Source: Marinobacter sediminum (GTDB lineage: Bacteria > Pseudomonadota > Gammaproteobacteria > Pseudomonadales > Oleiphilaceae). Taken from it: 64,000 nucleotides of DNA. Under the pieces are notes generated by a model. It saw only the letters and a program-made list of their open reading frames with translations. It was not told the origin of the DNA and ran no database searches. The stretch is from assembly GCF_016820575.1 (NCBI RefSeq), contig NZ_JAEMQH010000005.1:1-64000 (forward strand), in the 5' to 3' direction. Of the stretch, positions 1-9,733 are shown piece by piece. Both the position numbers and the translations under genes were made by a program. Within the stretch, counting starts at the first letter, position 1, and every line of letters begins with the position of its first letter.

Positions 1-45
1 TCTGATTCCATAAATTTCCCGCGCAATTGCTGAACATTCAGACAC

Positions 46-82
46 AAAAAAGCCGCCGGTCTTACCCGGCGGCTTTTTTTTT
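46..82 (-). terminator. Rho-independent terminator of the pil operon
   Basis: An 8-bp GC-rich stem (GCCGCCGG at 52-59 with CCGGCGGC at 66-73) has a six-base loop and is flanked by A and T runs on both sides. It can work in both directions. It lies 15 bases past the pilQ stop on the minus strand, so it most likely ends pilMNOPQ transcription. No gene is visible in bases 1-45. Confidence 0.9.
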
Positions 83-96
83 ATCTGAGCCCGACG

Positions 97-2214
97 TTAG
101 CGGATCAGATCGTTCTTCAGGATCTTGGGCGTGATGAAGATCAGCAGTTCACTGCGCTCATCCACATGCTCAGTCCGCTTGAACAGACGACCGAGGTACG
201 GGATATCGCCAAGGAACGGTGTCTTGGTGGTTTGGGTGGCCACCTCAGACTGGAAGATACCGCCCAACACCACTGTTTCGCCGTTGCCAACCAGCACCTG
301 AGTGGTGACCTCATTGGTGTTGATGGACGGAATACCCGCAGTGACTTCACCACGAGAGTCCTGATTCACCACCAGATCCATGATGATCTTATCATCAGGC
401 GTGATCTGCGGAGTCACCTCCAGCGACAATACCGCTTCCTTGAAGGATACCGAGGTGGCGCCGCTTGAGGAGGCTTCCTGGTAAGGGATTTCTTCACCCG
501 ACTTGATCGAGGCTGTCTGGCGATCCGCCGTCACAACTCTCGGCTGCGATACAACTTCCGCTTGACCGTCACTTTCCAATGCGGAGAGTTCCAGGTCGAC
601 CAGGAAGTCGTCACTGCCCCAACCCAGAGCGAAAGAGGACGCGCCCTCACCCGTTACACCCAGATCCACTGCCAGTGCTCCCGGGAACGTAATGGTGTTG
701 CTGCCGCCACCAGCTGCATCACGGGCTTCTCCGACAGCTTGCTGAGACCCACCGACTGAGAAGACGTTATCGCCACTCACGTTATAAGCGGCACCGCCCC
801 AGCGAATACCGAGGTTTTCGGCAACGTTGGTCTGAGCACGAACGATCCGGGCTTCGATAGATACCTGGCGAACTGGAACGTCCCAGGTAGTAACGAGTCG
901 GCGGATTTCTTCCAGCTTCTCTGTGGTTTCCCGCACGCTAATGGTATTCGTCCGCACATCCGAAGAGACGAACCCGCGGTCGGAAATAAGCTCTTTGTCC
1001 GCCTCAATCAAGGCAACTACATCTGCAGCCTTGGCATAATTCACCTGGATGATATCCAGACGAACCGGCGCAAGTTCCGCAATCTGCTTGGTTGTTTCCA
1101 GCTCCAGCTTCTCACGCGCGGCGATCTCATCGGCGGGTGCTACCAGGAGCACGTTACCAATCTGCCGCTTGTCGAGACCCTTGGTTTTCAATATCAGGTC
1201 CAGCGCTTGATCCCAGGGCACGTTCTGAAGCCTCAGGGTAATGCTTCCACCTACCGTATCACTGGCGACCAGGTTCAACCCGGTAAAGTCTGCGATCAAC
1301 TGAAGCACAGAGCGCACTTCAATGTCCTGGAAGTTCAGGGAGAGCTTCTCACCCGTGTACGGGAACTTCTCTTCACGACGCGCCTCCGCCTCCTGCTCAG
1401 TCAGCTTTTCAACACTGACCGTGAACTGGCTACCAGACTGGTATGCAATGTAGTCATAGTTACCTTCCGGTCGAATTTCTACAATGGCATTCCCGTCCTG
1501 AACGAAGGTATCAATTCGATTTACCGGAGTCGCAAAGTCGGTCACGTCAAGACGACGGCGAAGATTTTCTGGCACTGAAAGGCCCGACATGGTCAGTCGA
1601 ATCTTTCCACCCAATTCAGACAAATCCACCGGAGTACTCTCGCTGCCCAAATCGACCACTACCCGGCCTTCTCCGTTTTTGCCGCGACGGAAATCAACTC
1701 CGGCAAGAGTGTCTGCACGAGATGGGGAAGAGCTCGCTCGCGGCGCTGAGCCAGTTGATGCGGTCGATGCGACGTCAGCTGCATCGCCCCCAAGAGTCAT
1801 CACCAGGGAGTTTCCACTTCTGACCGTGTCATAGGGAACCAGTTCGACCAGGTTAAAGATCAGGCGCGTCCGGTCCTTGGTTTCAACGACTGTCATGCTC
1901 TGAGCATTGCCTGAGCCCAGCGGAATACTGCGACTGCCGAGCCCGTTGGTGGTATCGCGCAGGTCCACGGCAATTCGAGCCGGTCGCTCAATCGTGTACC
2001 CCGTCGGTTCGGGAGGTTCGCCATCGAAGGCAAGCTTAACCTCCAGTCGGTCTCCTGACAGCGATGAGAATGACACGTCTTCCAGCGTGACCGCATTGGC
2101 CAGGCCGGACAACAACCCAAAAGCAATCACGCCGACGTATACATTGAGTTTTTTAAACATCGCTAGCCTCGACCCTAAACTTTTTTGTTCGTGCATGGTT
2201 CTTTGATTTTTCAT
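97..2214 (-). CDS. pilQ: Type IV pilus secretin PilQ
   Basis: PilQ forms the outer-membrane secretin pore through which the type IV pilus passes. The 705-residue product has a signal peptide ending in ANA near residue 41, two AMIN peptidoglycan-binding regions (about 45-140 and 170-270), an STN/secretin-N segment (about 295-450) and a C-terminal secretin domain (about 470-700) ending in the usual GDIPYLGRLF and ELLIFITPKIL strings. The ATG at 2214 is favoured because AAGGAG lies six bases upstream; the internal ATG at 2160 would give a more ordinary signal peptide but has a poor ribosome site. It is the last gene of pilMNOPQ, 10 bases after pilP, and is followed directly by a terminator. Confidence 0.97.
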   Translation of the reverse strand: MKNQRTMHEQKSLGSRLAMFKKLNVYVGVIAFGLLSGLANAVTLEDVSFSSLSGDRLEVKLAFDGEPPEPTGYTIERPARIAVDLRDTTNGLGSRSIPLGSGNAQSMTVVETKDRTRLIFNLVELVPYDTVRSGNSLVMTLGGDAADVASTASTGSAPRASSSPSRADTLAGVDFRRGKNGEGRVVVDLGSESTPVDLSELGGKIRLTMSGLSVPENLRRRLDVTDFATPVNRIDTFVQDGNAIVEIRPEGNYDYIAYQSGSQFTVSVEKLTEQEAEARREEKFPYTGEKLSLNFQDIEVRSVLQLIADFTGLNLVASDTVGGSITLRLQNVPWDQALDLILKTKGLDKRQIGNVLLVAPADEIAAREKLELETTKQIAELAPVRLDIIQVNYAKAADVVALIEADKELISDRGFVSSDVRTNTISVRETTEKLEEIRRLVTTWDVPVRQVSIEARIVRAQTNVAENLGIRWGGAAYNVSGDNVFSVGGSQQAVGEARDAAGGGSNTITFPGALAVDLGVTGEGASSFALGWGSDDFLVDLELSALESDGQAEVVSQPRVVTADRQTASIKSGEEIPYQEASSSGATSVSFKEAVLSLEVTPQITPDDKIIMDLVVNQDSRGEVTAGIPSINTNEVTTQVLVGNGETVVLGGIFQSEVATQTTKTPFLGDIPYLGRLFKRTEHVDERSELLIFITPKILKNDLIR

Positions 2215-2224
2215 GTGCCGCTCC

Positions 2225-2773
2225 TTAGCCCTCTTCCTCGTCCAGAGTCAGGGAACGTGGCCGCTCAACCCAACCACCCCGGCCATTCGGAACGATCTCA
2301 ATCAACTCGATTCGGGTTTCATTCACGCCAATGATGCGCCCGTAATTTTGTCCCATGTAATTACCGGTGCGAACTCGATGAATTCCCCCAACTGCATCCT
2401 GAATTAAAGCAAAAAGATTGCCCGATGCACCTTGTAGCGTGCCGACCATGTCCAATTGCTTGAGATCAAAATTCTCAAGGACCTCTTTCGGGCGGTCCAA
2501 ATTAGGCTCGACATTGCTGACTGGTTGCTCGTCAACCATGGTCAACTGAACGTCTACAGGCGGCTCGAACGGCGCCCTTCGATCCGCCGCCGAATAACTA
2601 AACGCCTCATACGCCTTGAACTCTGGGAGCGGTTCCACGTGCCCCCGCGGCTTGGCTCGCGTGTCGGCCATGAATTTGTCGAGGTCCGAGAAACCACTGC
2701 CTTGGGAGCACGCCGTCAAAAGGGACATAAGACACACACCCAGCCAGGCTTTTCCCGCATGCTTTGCTGCCAT
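2225..2773 (-). CDS. pilP: Type IV pilus assembly lipoprotein PilP
   Basis: PilP is an inner-membrane lipoprotein that links the PilM/N/O platform to the secretin PilQ. The 182-residue product has a lipoprotein signal with lipobox LLTAC, so Cys22 would be lipidated, then a disordered Pro/Glu-rich linker and a small beta domain after about residue 100 (containing GNLFALIQD and GQNYGRI). Size and position between pilO and pilQ match the family. It follows pilO by two bases, so translation is probably coupled. Confidence 0.95.
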   Translation of the reverse strand: MAAKHAGKAWLGVCLMSLLTACSQGSGFSDLDKFMADTRAKPRGHVEPLPEFKAYEAFSYSAADRRAPFEPPVDVQLTMVDEQPVSNVEPNLDRPKEVLENFDLKQLDMVGTLQGASGNLFALIQDAVGGIHRVRTGNYMGQNYGRIIGVNETRIELIEIVPNGRGGWVERPRSLTLDEEEG

Positions 2774-2775
2774 GC

Positions 2776-3387
2776 TTATTCTCCAGCCCGGTAGCGGTAA
2801 GTACGGGCGACAACTTGCATATCGAGCTGGTCTCCGTCTCCGCCTGTTGGTTTGATGGTTAAATCGTGAAGGGTCACAATTCGCGGCAAGCTAGCCACGC
2901 TGCTCACAAATGTCGCCAGCTCGTGGTAGGAACCGGAGACACGAATGTTGATCGGTAGCTCGGAGTAAAAATCGCGCTTTTGCTCAGACTGCAATTTCAC
3001 TTCCTGCAATGACAAACCGCTTCCCAGTGCCGTATTGGTAATATCTTCCAGAAGTCCAGGAACTTCCGTTTCACTGGGCAGCTGGCGAACGAGAGCGCCG
3101 AAGGTCTCCTCCATTTCTGCCATCTGGGCTTTGAAGACCTCCAGATTAGCGACCTGGTAGGCCTTCTGTTCGTATTTCTGACGCAAATCTGCCTCAGTTC
3201 TCTCAACCTGTTCTAAGCGCACGTACTGATCCTTTATGAAGAACCAGTAACCGCCACCAACAATCAATCCAACAATGATTAGCACCACGATGGCCTTAAT
3301 CGGCCCAGGCCAGATTCCCGCGTTATTGACATCAAGATCATTGATATCAAATTCGTTCAGGCTTTTGAGTGAGTCCGCGAGGCTCAT
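2776..3387 (-). CDS. pilO: Type IV pilus inner-membrane protein PilO
   Basis: PilO dimerises with PilN in the inner-membrane alignment subcomplex of the pilus machine. The 203-residue product has a short cytoplasmic N-terminus, one membrane segment at about 30-51 (rich in Ile, Val and Gly), a coiled coil at about 55-100 and a ferredoxin-like periplasmic domain after it. The start overlaps the pilN stop by four bases (ATGA), typical of coupled translation in this operon. Confidence 0.95.
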   Translation of the reverse strand: MSLADSLKSLNEFDINDLDVNNAGIWPGPIKAIVVLIIVGLIVGGGYWFFIKDQYVRLEQVERTEADLRQKYEQKAYQVANLEVFKAQMAEMEETFGALVRQLPSETEVPGLLEDITNTALGSGLSLQEVKLQSEQKRDFYSELPINIRVSGSYHELATFVSSVASLPRIVTLHDLTIKPTGGDGDQLDMQVVARTYRYRAGE

Positions 3388-3949
3388 TTCTTATCCTCCG
3401 CTTCGGGCTCGGGTGTTTTTTGCTGCACCGATAGATTGAACTGGCTGTATCCGGCGCGGCGGCTATCTGCCGCCGACACGTTCGACAGATTTGGATTGGC
3501 AAACCAAAGAGATTCTTCAAACTGACGCATTAACGTGGAGATGCGACTGTTCGATTCCGCCATACCCACGATGCTAACGCGGTCGCCGGCTCTCTTAAGA
3601 TCTGTATAGTAAAGCCCATCCGGCAAGGTCCGCACCAGCTCATCGAAGACCCTAACAATCACGGGCCGCTTACCCTGCAAATCCTGAATCACCTGCATGC
3701 GCGCCAAAAGCTCATCCCGCTTTTGCTTGAGGCTCTCGATTTCGCGGATCTGTTGATCAAGTTTCTTGGTAGCGGTTTCAATATAGGCATTACGGGATTG
3801 CTGATAGGCAATCCGGCTGTCCATGTCGGACTTCCAAAGGAACACTAGGCCGCCGGCAACAATTGCAGCGCCCAGAATCATGACCACAAACTGCTTCTGT
3901 TTTTCTGCCCGGAGCTCTTCGCGCCAGGGCCTGAGGTTAATCTTTGCCA

Positions 3950-3950
<1 letters not shown>
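3384..3950 (-). CDS. pilN: Type IV pilus inner-membrane protein PilN
   Basis: PilN binds cytoplasmic PilM through a conserved N-terminal motif and pairs with PilO in the periplasm. The 188-residue product starts MAKINLRPWR, which carries the family INLLPWR-type PilM-binding motif. A membrane segment follows at about 23-40, then a coiled coil at about 50-90 and a periplasmic domain. The start codon shares one base with the pilM stop (TGATG). Confidence 0.96.
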
Positions 3951-5208
<1,258 letters not shown>

Positions 5209-7677
5209 ATGTCTCATTTGTTGCGCACATCTCGCCTTTTCGCATGGTTATTTCTCACCGGACTGAGTGTCGCCATAATCGTTACCTCAGGCTTTTATCT
5301 GTACCTTCGCCCTGGCCTTCCGCCGGTTGAACAACTGCTCGACATCAAGCTGCAGACGCCGCTGCGAATTTACAGCCAAGACAGCAGATTAATAGCAGAA
5401 TTCGGTGAAAAGAGAAGGGCACCGATCACAATCGAACAGATCCCAACAATTCAGTTACAAGCGTTTTTAGCGGCTGAGGACTCAAGGTTTTACGAGCATG
5501 CTGGGGTCGACATCAAAGGCCTGGCGCGGGCTGCAATCGAACTAATCTCCACAGGCTCTATCCAGTCTGGCGGCAGCACCATCACAATGCAGGTTGCAAA
5601 AAATTACTTTTTGTCACGGGACCGGACCTTTATTCGGAAGTTCAACGAGATACTTCTGGCTCTTCAGATCGAGCGCGAACTGGACAAAAACCGTATTCTC
5701 GAGCTCTATCTGAATAAGATCTACCTCGGCAATCGAGCTTACGGGATCGCTGCAGCGGCACAGGTTTACTACAACAAACCGATCGAAGAACTCTCACTGG
5801 CCCAAATGGCCATGCTTGCTGGCCTGCCGAAGGCACCCTCGTCGTTTAATCCGCTGGCGAATCCGGATCGCGCCAAGATCCGGCGAAACTGGATCATTGG
5901 ACGCATGCGGGACCTGGGCTACATCACGCCAGATGCGCACGACCTTGCCATCTCCGCCCCATTAACAGCTGACTACAATGCAACAGACGCCGAAGTCGAC
6001 GCAGACTACGTGGCGGAAATGGCGCGCTCGGAAATCGTTCGGAGGTTTGGAGATAACGCCTATACAGACGGCTATAGAGTCACCTTGACGGTCGACAGCC
6101 GTAAACAGCAAACGGCCACAGATGCCCTACGCAAAGGCCTGGAAGCTTACGACCGCAGGCACGGATTCCGAGGCCCCATTGGCCAAATCGATGAGGACAC
6201 ACTGGAGGACAGCACCCCAGCGGAGCTGATCCTCAATTATCCGCAAGTGGCCGAACTCCTCCCTGCGCTAGTCACGGACATCAGCGACGAACACGCAAAC
6301 GTCCAAGTCCATGTCCGAGGTATCGGTGAAGCCATCATGCCGTTCGAGACCATGACCTGGGCGCGACGCTACAAAACTGAAGACCTGCGCGGCCCCGAAC
6401 CCGAGAAACCGACAGACGTGCTATCGGTCGGTGACGTCGTTTACGTACGGGCCAACTCGCAAGCGGGAGATATCAGCGACTCAACAACACAACCGCGCGT
6501 CGCCCTGGCGCAAGTGCCACGGGCAGAAGGTGCGCTCATCTCTCTGGATGCCGATACTGGCGCGGTTCAGGCACTGGCAGGTGGTTACAGCTTCCGGCAA
6601 AGTAAATACAACCGCGCAATCCAGGCGAAGCGACAGCCAGGCTCAACCTTTAAACCGTTCCTGTACTTAACGGCACTTGAGAATGGCCTGACGCCGGCAA
6701 CTATCTACAACGACGCCCCCATCGTGTTTGATGACTCTGAACTGGAGACAGCCTGGCGTCCGCAGAACTCATCTGGCCAGTTCTACGGCCCGACTCGCCT
6801 GCGCGAAGCGCTCTACCGCTCCCGCAACATTGTCTCGATCCGGCTACTTCGGGATGTTGGCATCCAGACCACCCTGGACTACCTGAAACAACTGAAGATT
6901 CCGGTTAACAACATGCCGGACAACCTTTCACTCTCGCTGGGCAGCGGACAACTCACGCCCATGGAGCTGGCCCGTGGACTTGCGGTGATCGCCAACGGTG
7001 GCTACGACGTTCAACCCTATCTGATCGAACAGATTCAGGACGTCAATGGCGAGATAATTTACGAAGCGCCGAAAACTGTTCTTTGCGATCAGGACTGCGA
7101 ATCGCAAATAACTGACAGCGAAAGCAAGAACGGGACTGACGAGCCGGCCTCACTTGCAGACACCAGCAAGGAGCCAGAGGTCAGAGTCATGCCGAGACTG
7201 GCCGATGAGCGCTCGGTGTACATCCTGCACTCCATGATGCAAGACGTAATCCGCCGGGGAACAGGACGTCGAGCCCAGGCGCTCGGTCGCAACGACCTTG
7301 CGGGCAAGACCGGCACCACCAACGAACAGAAAGACACCTGGTTTGCCGGCTTTAACCACGACATTGCCACCACCACCTGGGTCGGCTTTGACCAGCCCGC
7401 CCCATTAGGGCGGCGGGAATTTGGCGCCAGCACCGCACTACCGATTTGGGTCGACTATATGCAAGTGGCCCTGGAGAATGCACCGTCAGCAACAATGCCC
7501 CGCCCCAACGGCATCGTAAACGTGCGCATCAATCCCGAGACTGGCAAGCGAGCCAGACCGGGTGAAGAAGGTGTCTTTGAGGTGTTCAAGGAAGAGGATG
7601 CGCCCGCGCCACTTTCACCTCAAGATGAGAATGAGCGCAACGGCAGCCCGGACGACTACTCCCGGCAAATCTTCTGA
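5209..7677 (+). CDS. mrcA: Penicillin-binding protein 1A (class A)
   Basis: This is a bifunctional peptidoglycan glycosyltransferase and DD-transpeptidase anchored in the inner membrane. The 822-residue product has one N-terminal membrane segment (about 10-33), a GT51 domain with the EDSRFYEH motif (catalytic Glu near 89) and GGSTITMQ (about 120), and an OB-like insert. The transpeptidase domain carries PGSTFKPF (nucleophile Ser479), SRN (538-540) and KTGT (700-703). All key residues are present. No clear Shine-Dalgarno sequence precedes the ATG. It diverges from pilM, the standard arrangement in gammaproteobacteria, and ends at a two-way terminator shared with maeB. Confidence 0.97.
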   Translation: MSHLLRTSRLFAWLFLTGLSVAIIVTSGFYLYLRPGLPPVEQLLDIKLQTPLRIYSQDSRLIAEFGEKRRAPITIEQIPTIQLQAFLAAEDSRFYEHAGVDIKGLARAAIELISTGSIQSGGSTITMQVAKNYFLSRDRTFIRKFNEILLALQIERELDKNRILELYLNKIYLGNRAYGIAAAAQVYYNKPIEELSLAQMAMLAGLPKAPSSFNPLANPDRAKIRRNWIIGRMRDLGYITPDAHDLAISAPLTADYNATDAEVDADYVAEMARSEIVRRFGDNAYTDGYRVTLTVDSRKQQTATDALRKGLEAYDRRHGFRGPIGQIDEDTLEDSTPAELILNYPQVAELLPALVTDISDEHANVQVHVRGIGEAIMPFETMTWARRYKTEDLRGPEPEKPTDVLSVGDVVYVRANSQAGDISDSTTQPRVALAQVPRAEGALISLDADTGAVQALAGGYSFRQSKYNRAIQAKRQPGSTFKPFLYLTALENGLTPATIYNDAPIVFDDSELETAWRPQNSSGQFYGPTRLREALYRSRNIVSIRLLRDVGIQTTLDYLKQLKIPVNNMPDNLSLSLGSGQLTPMELARGLAVIANGGYDVQPYLIEQIQDVNGEIIYEAPKTVLCDQDCESQITDSESKNGTDEPASLADTSKEPEVRVMPRLADERSVYILHSMMQDVIRRGTGRRAQALGRNDLAGKTGTTNEQKDTWFAGFNHDIATTTWVGFDQPAPLGRREFGASTALPIWVDYMQVALENAPSATMPRPNGIVNVRINPETGKRARPGEEGVFEVFKEEDAPAPLSPQDENERNGSPDDYSRQIF

Positions 7678-7712
7678 CCGCGGCGTAGCGCGAGCACCAG
7701 CAATCTTCGGAC

Positions 7713-7748
7713 ACAAAAAAACCGGCGGGATCACCGCCGGTTTTTTTC
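7713..7748. terminator. Bidirectional terminator between mrcA and maeB
   Basis: An 8-bp stem ACCGGCGG (7721-7728) / CCGCCGGT (7734-7741) with a five-base loop has an A run on its left and a T run on its right. The two convergent genes end on either side, so it can terminate both. Confidence 0.92.
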
Positions 7749-7762
7749 TTACTGAACGACCG

Positions 7763-9028
7763 TTAAATAATGTCGTCCATGGACTTCAGCGGGTAGTGCG
7801 CAGGGTACGGATTGCGCGCAACACCGGAATCAACCGCCGCACGAGCTACCGCCGCAGGTACTACCTCAAGCAGGCGCACGTCCATCGGCTTAGGAATGAT
7901 GTACTCCTTGCCGAACTCGAAGCTGTCTACGCCGTAGGCTTCGCAGATTTCCTGCGGCACCGGCTCCTTGGCCAGCTCACGAATGGCGTTGACGGCAGCC
8001 ACCTTCATCTCTTCATTGATGGCAGTGGCTCGAACGTCCAGCGCACCGCGGAAGATGAACGGGAAGCCCAGTACGTTATTTACCTGATTCGGATAGTCGG
8101 AGCGACCAGTCGCCATGATCAGATCATCACGGGTGGCCAATGCGACTTCCGGGCTGATCTCCGGATCCGGGTTTGAACAGGCAAACACGATAGGGTTGGG
8201 CGCCATCTTCTTCAGCTGATCTGCAGTCAGCAGATCCGGACCTGAAAGACCTAGGAACACGTCTGCGCCGTCGATGGCGTCATCCAGAGTGCGCCGCTCA
8301 GTATCATTGGCAAACATTGCCTTGTACTGGTTCAGATCATCACGACCAGAGTGGATCACACCCTTACGGTCGAGCATGAAAATGTTCTCAGAGCGAATAC
8401 CGCAGCTGATCAGCAGCTTCATGCATGCGATTGCGGCAGCACCTGCACCGAGGCACACCACTTTCGCTTCTTCAATCTTCTTGCCCTGCAACTCAAGGGC
8501 ATTGATCATGCCTGCTGCAGTTACGATGGCCGTGCCGTGCTGATCATCGTGGAAGATGGGCACATTGCACTTTTCGATCAGTGCACGCTCAACCTCAAAG
8601 CACTCAGGCGCCTTGATGTCTTCCAGGTTGATGCCACCAAAAGTATCCGCAATACGCTCAACGGTTTCGATGAATGCCTGCGGGCTCTCGGCATTGACTT
8701 CAATATCGAAAACATCAATACCGGCAAAGCGCTTGAACAGTACGCCTTTGCCTTCCATTACCGGCTTACTTGCCAGCGGTCCCAGGTTACCCAGACCAAG
8801 AATCGCGGAACCGTCGGAGATGACAGCCACCAGGTTTCCCTTGGCGGTGTACTTGTACGCGTTCTCCGGGTCCTTTGCGATCTCGCGGACCGGTTCGGCA
8901 ACCCCGGGGCTGTACGCCAGAGAGAGATCGCGGGAGGTTTTGGTTGGCTTGGTGATTTCAACACTCAGCTTACCAGGCCGCGGCTTGGCGTGATATTCAA
9001 GGGCTGCTTCTTTCAGATCTTGAGACAT
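7763..9028 (-). CDS. maeB: NADP-type malic enzyme, short form
   Basis: This enzyme oxidatively decarboxylates malate to pyruvate and CO2 and supplies NAD(P)H in the cytoplasm. The 421-residue product has the malic N-terminal domain (about 1-140, with AYSPGVAEP and the metal-site string FHDDQHGTA) and a Rossmann domain with GAGAAAIAC. It lacks the C-terminal phosphotransacetylase-like domain of the 759-residue E. coli MaeB, like the short Pseudomonas enzyme. I chose the ATG at 9028 (MSQDLKEAALEYH) over an in-frame GTG at 9076 because family homology begins there. Which cofactor it prefers cannot be read from the sequence. Confidence 0.92.
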   Translation of the reverse strand: MSQDLKEAALEYHAKPRPGKLSVEITKPTKTSRDLSLAYSPGVAEPVREIAKDPENAYKYTAKGNLVAVISDGSAILGLGNLGPLASKPVMEGKGVLFKRFAGIDVFDIEVNAESPQAFIETVERIADTFGGINLEDIKAPECFEVERALIEKCNVPIFHDDQHGTAIVTAAGMINALELQGKKIEEAKVVCLGAGAAAIACMKLLISCGIRSENIFMLDRKGVIHSGRDDLNQYKAMFANDTERRTLDDAIDGADVFLGLSGPDLLTADQLKKMAPNPIVFACSNPDPEISPEVALATRDDLIMATGRSDYPNQVNNVLGFPFIFRGALDVRATAINEEMKVAAVNAIRELAKEPVPQEICEAYGVDSFEFGKEYIIPKPMDVRLLEVVPAAVARAAVDSGVARNPYPAHYPLKSMDDII

Positions 9029-9201
9029 TGCCACTGTTCCGTTTGTCACGTTTAAAGGTAATGAACCGCAAAGCACTGCTCAGCGGAGCGCGCCATTATG
9101 GCTCGACCATCCCCAAACGACAAGTGCTCTCGGACCATTTCTCGATCAGTCAATAGTGCTAATTGCGTATGTACACAGGCACGACGCAGCTTTTAACAGG
9201 C

Positions 9202-9232
9202 ACAAAAAAAGCGCCCAATGGGCGCTTTTTTG
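9202..9232 (-). terminator. Terminator of rpmE
   Basis: Stem GCGCCC (9211-9216) / GGGCGC (9220-9225) has a three-base loop and A and T runs on both sides. On the minus strand it follows the rpmE stop by about 20 bases. Confidence 0.88.
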
Positions 9233-9247
9233 GCGACGCAAGAAAAA

Positions 9248-9472
9248 TCAGTCTTTCTTGCCACCGGCGATACGGCCGCCGAAACGCTTCTGGAACCGAT
9301 CGATACGACCGCCGGTATCCATAACCTTCTGCTTCCCGGTGTAGAACGGGTGGCACTGGGAGCAAACATCCAGCTGCAGGTCGTGTCCGATGGTGGAACG
9401 GGTCTTAACAACATTACCGCAGGAACAGGTTGCGGTGATATCTTCGTACTTGGGGTGGATACCTTCTCTCAT
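9248..9472 (-). CDS. rpmE: 50S ribosomal protein L31, zinc-binding form
   Basis: L31 bridges the two ribosomal subunits. The 74-residue product has the four zinc-ligand cysteines of the C+ paralogue (Cys16, Cys18, Cys37 and Cys40, in CSCG and CSQC). It therefore binds zinc and is the form normally used when zinc is plentiful; the zinc-free paralogue RpmE2 would be elsewhere. The gene stands alone with its own terminator and diverges from priA. No Zur-type palindrome was recognised upstream. Confidence 0.97.
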   Translation of the reverse strand: MREGIHPKYEDITATCSCGNVVKTRSTIGHDLQLDVCSQCHPFYTGKQKVMDTGGRIDRFQKRFGGRIAGGKKD

Positions 9473-9733
9473 GGCGAACCTCGTTAGGTTATGCCGCTAC
9501 CCGATCGCGGAACTCTGTGAGTCCGGGCGCCAGGCACCGCATATTTGAATCAATTAAGAAGACGGGGCACAATCGAGCCCTGTCTAAAACAGACCGCGAA
9601 TCTTACTTGTAATTCCGCCATCAGGCAAGCATACAGGGATGCCCTACCCTCCTGAATCCGCTGTTCTGGACGATGAGCCGGACAATAAAGGATACGCACA
9701 TACCGTGACCCCCGACCTGCTCTGGAGCAATCT

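Noticed and set aside
1..45. Possible start of aroK downstream of pilQ, as in many gammaproteobacteria
   Set aside because: Only 45 bases are visible beyond the terminator and they show no coding signal. The gene may lie outside the window.
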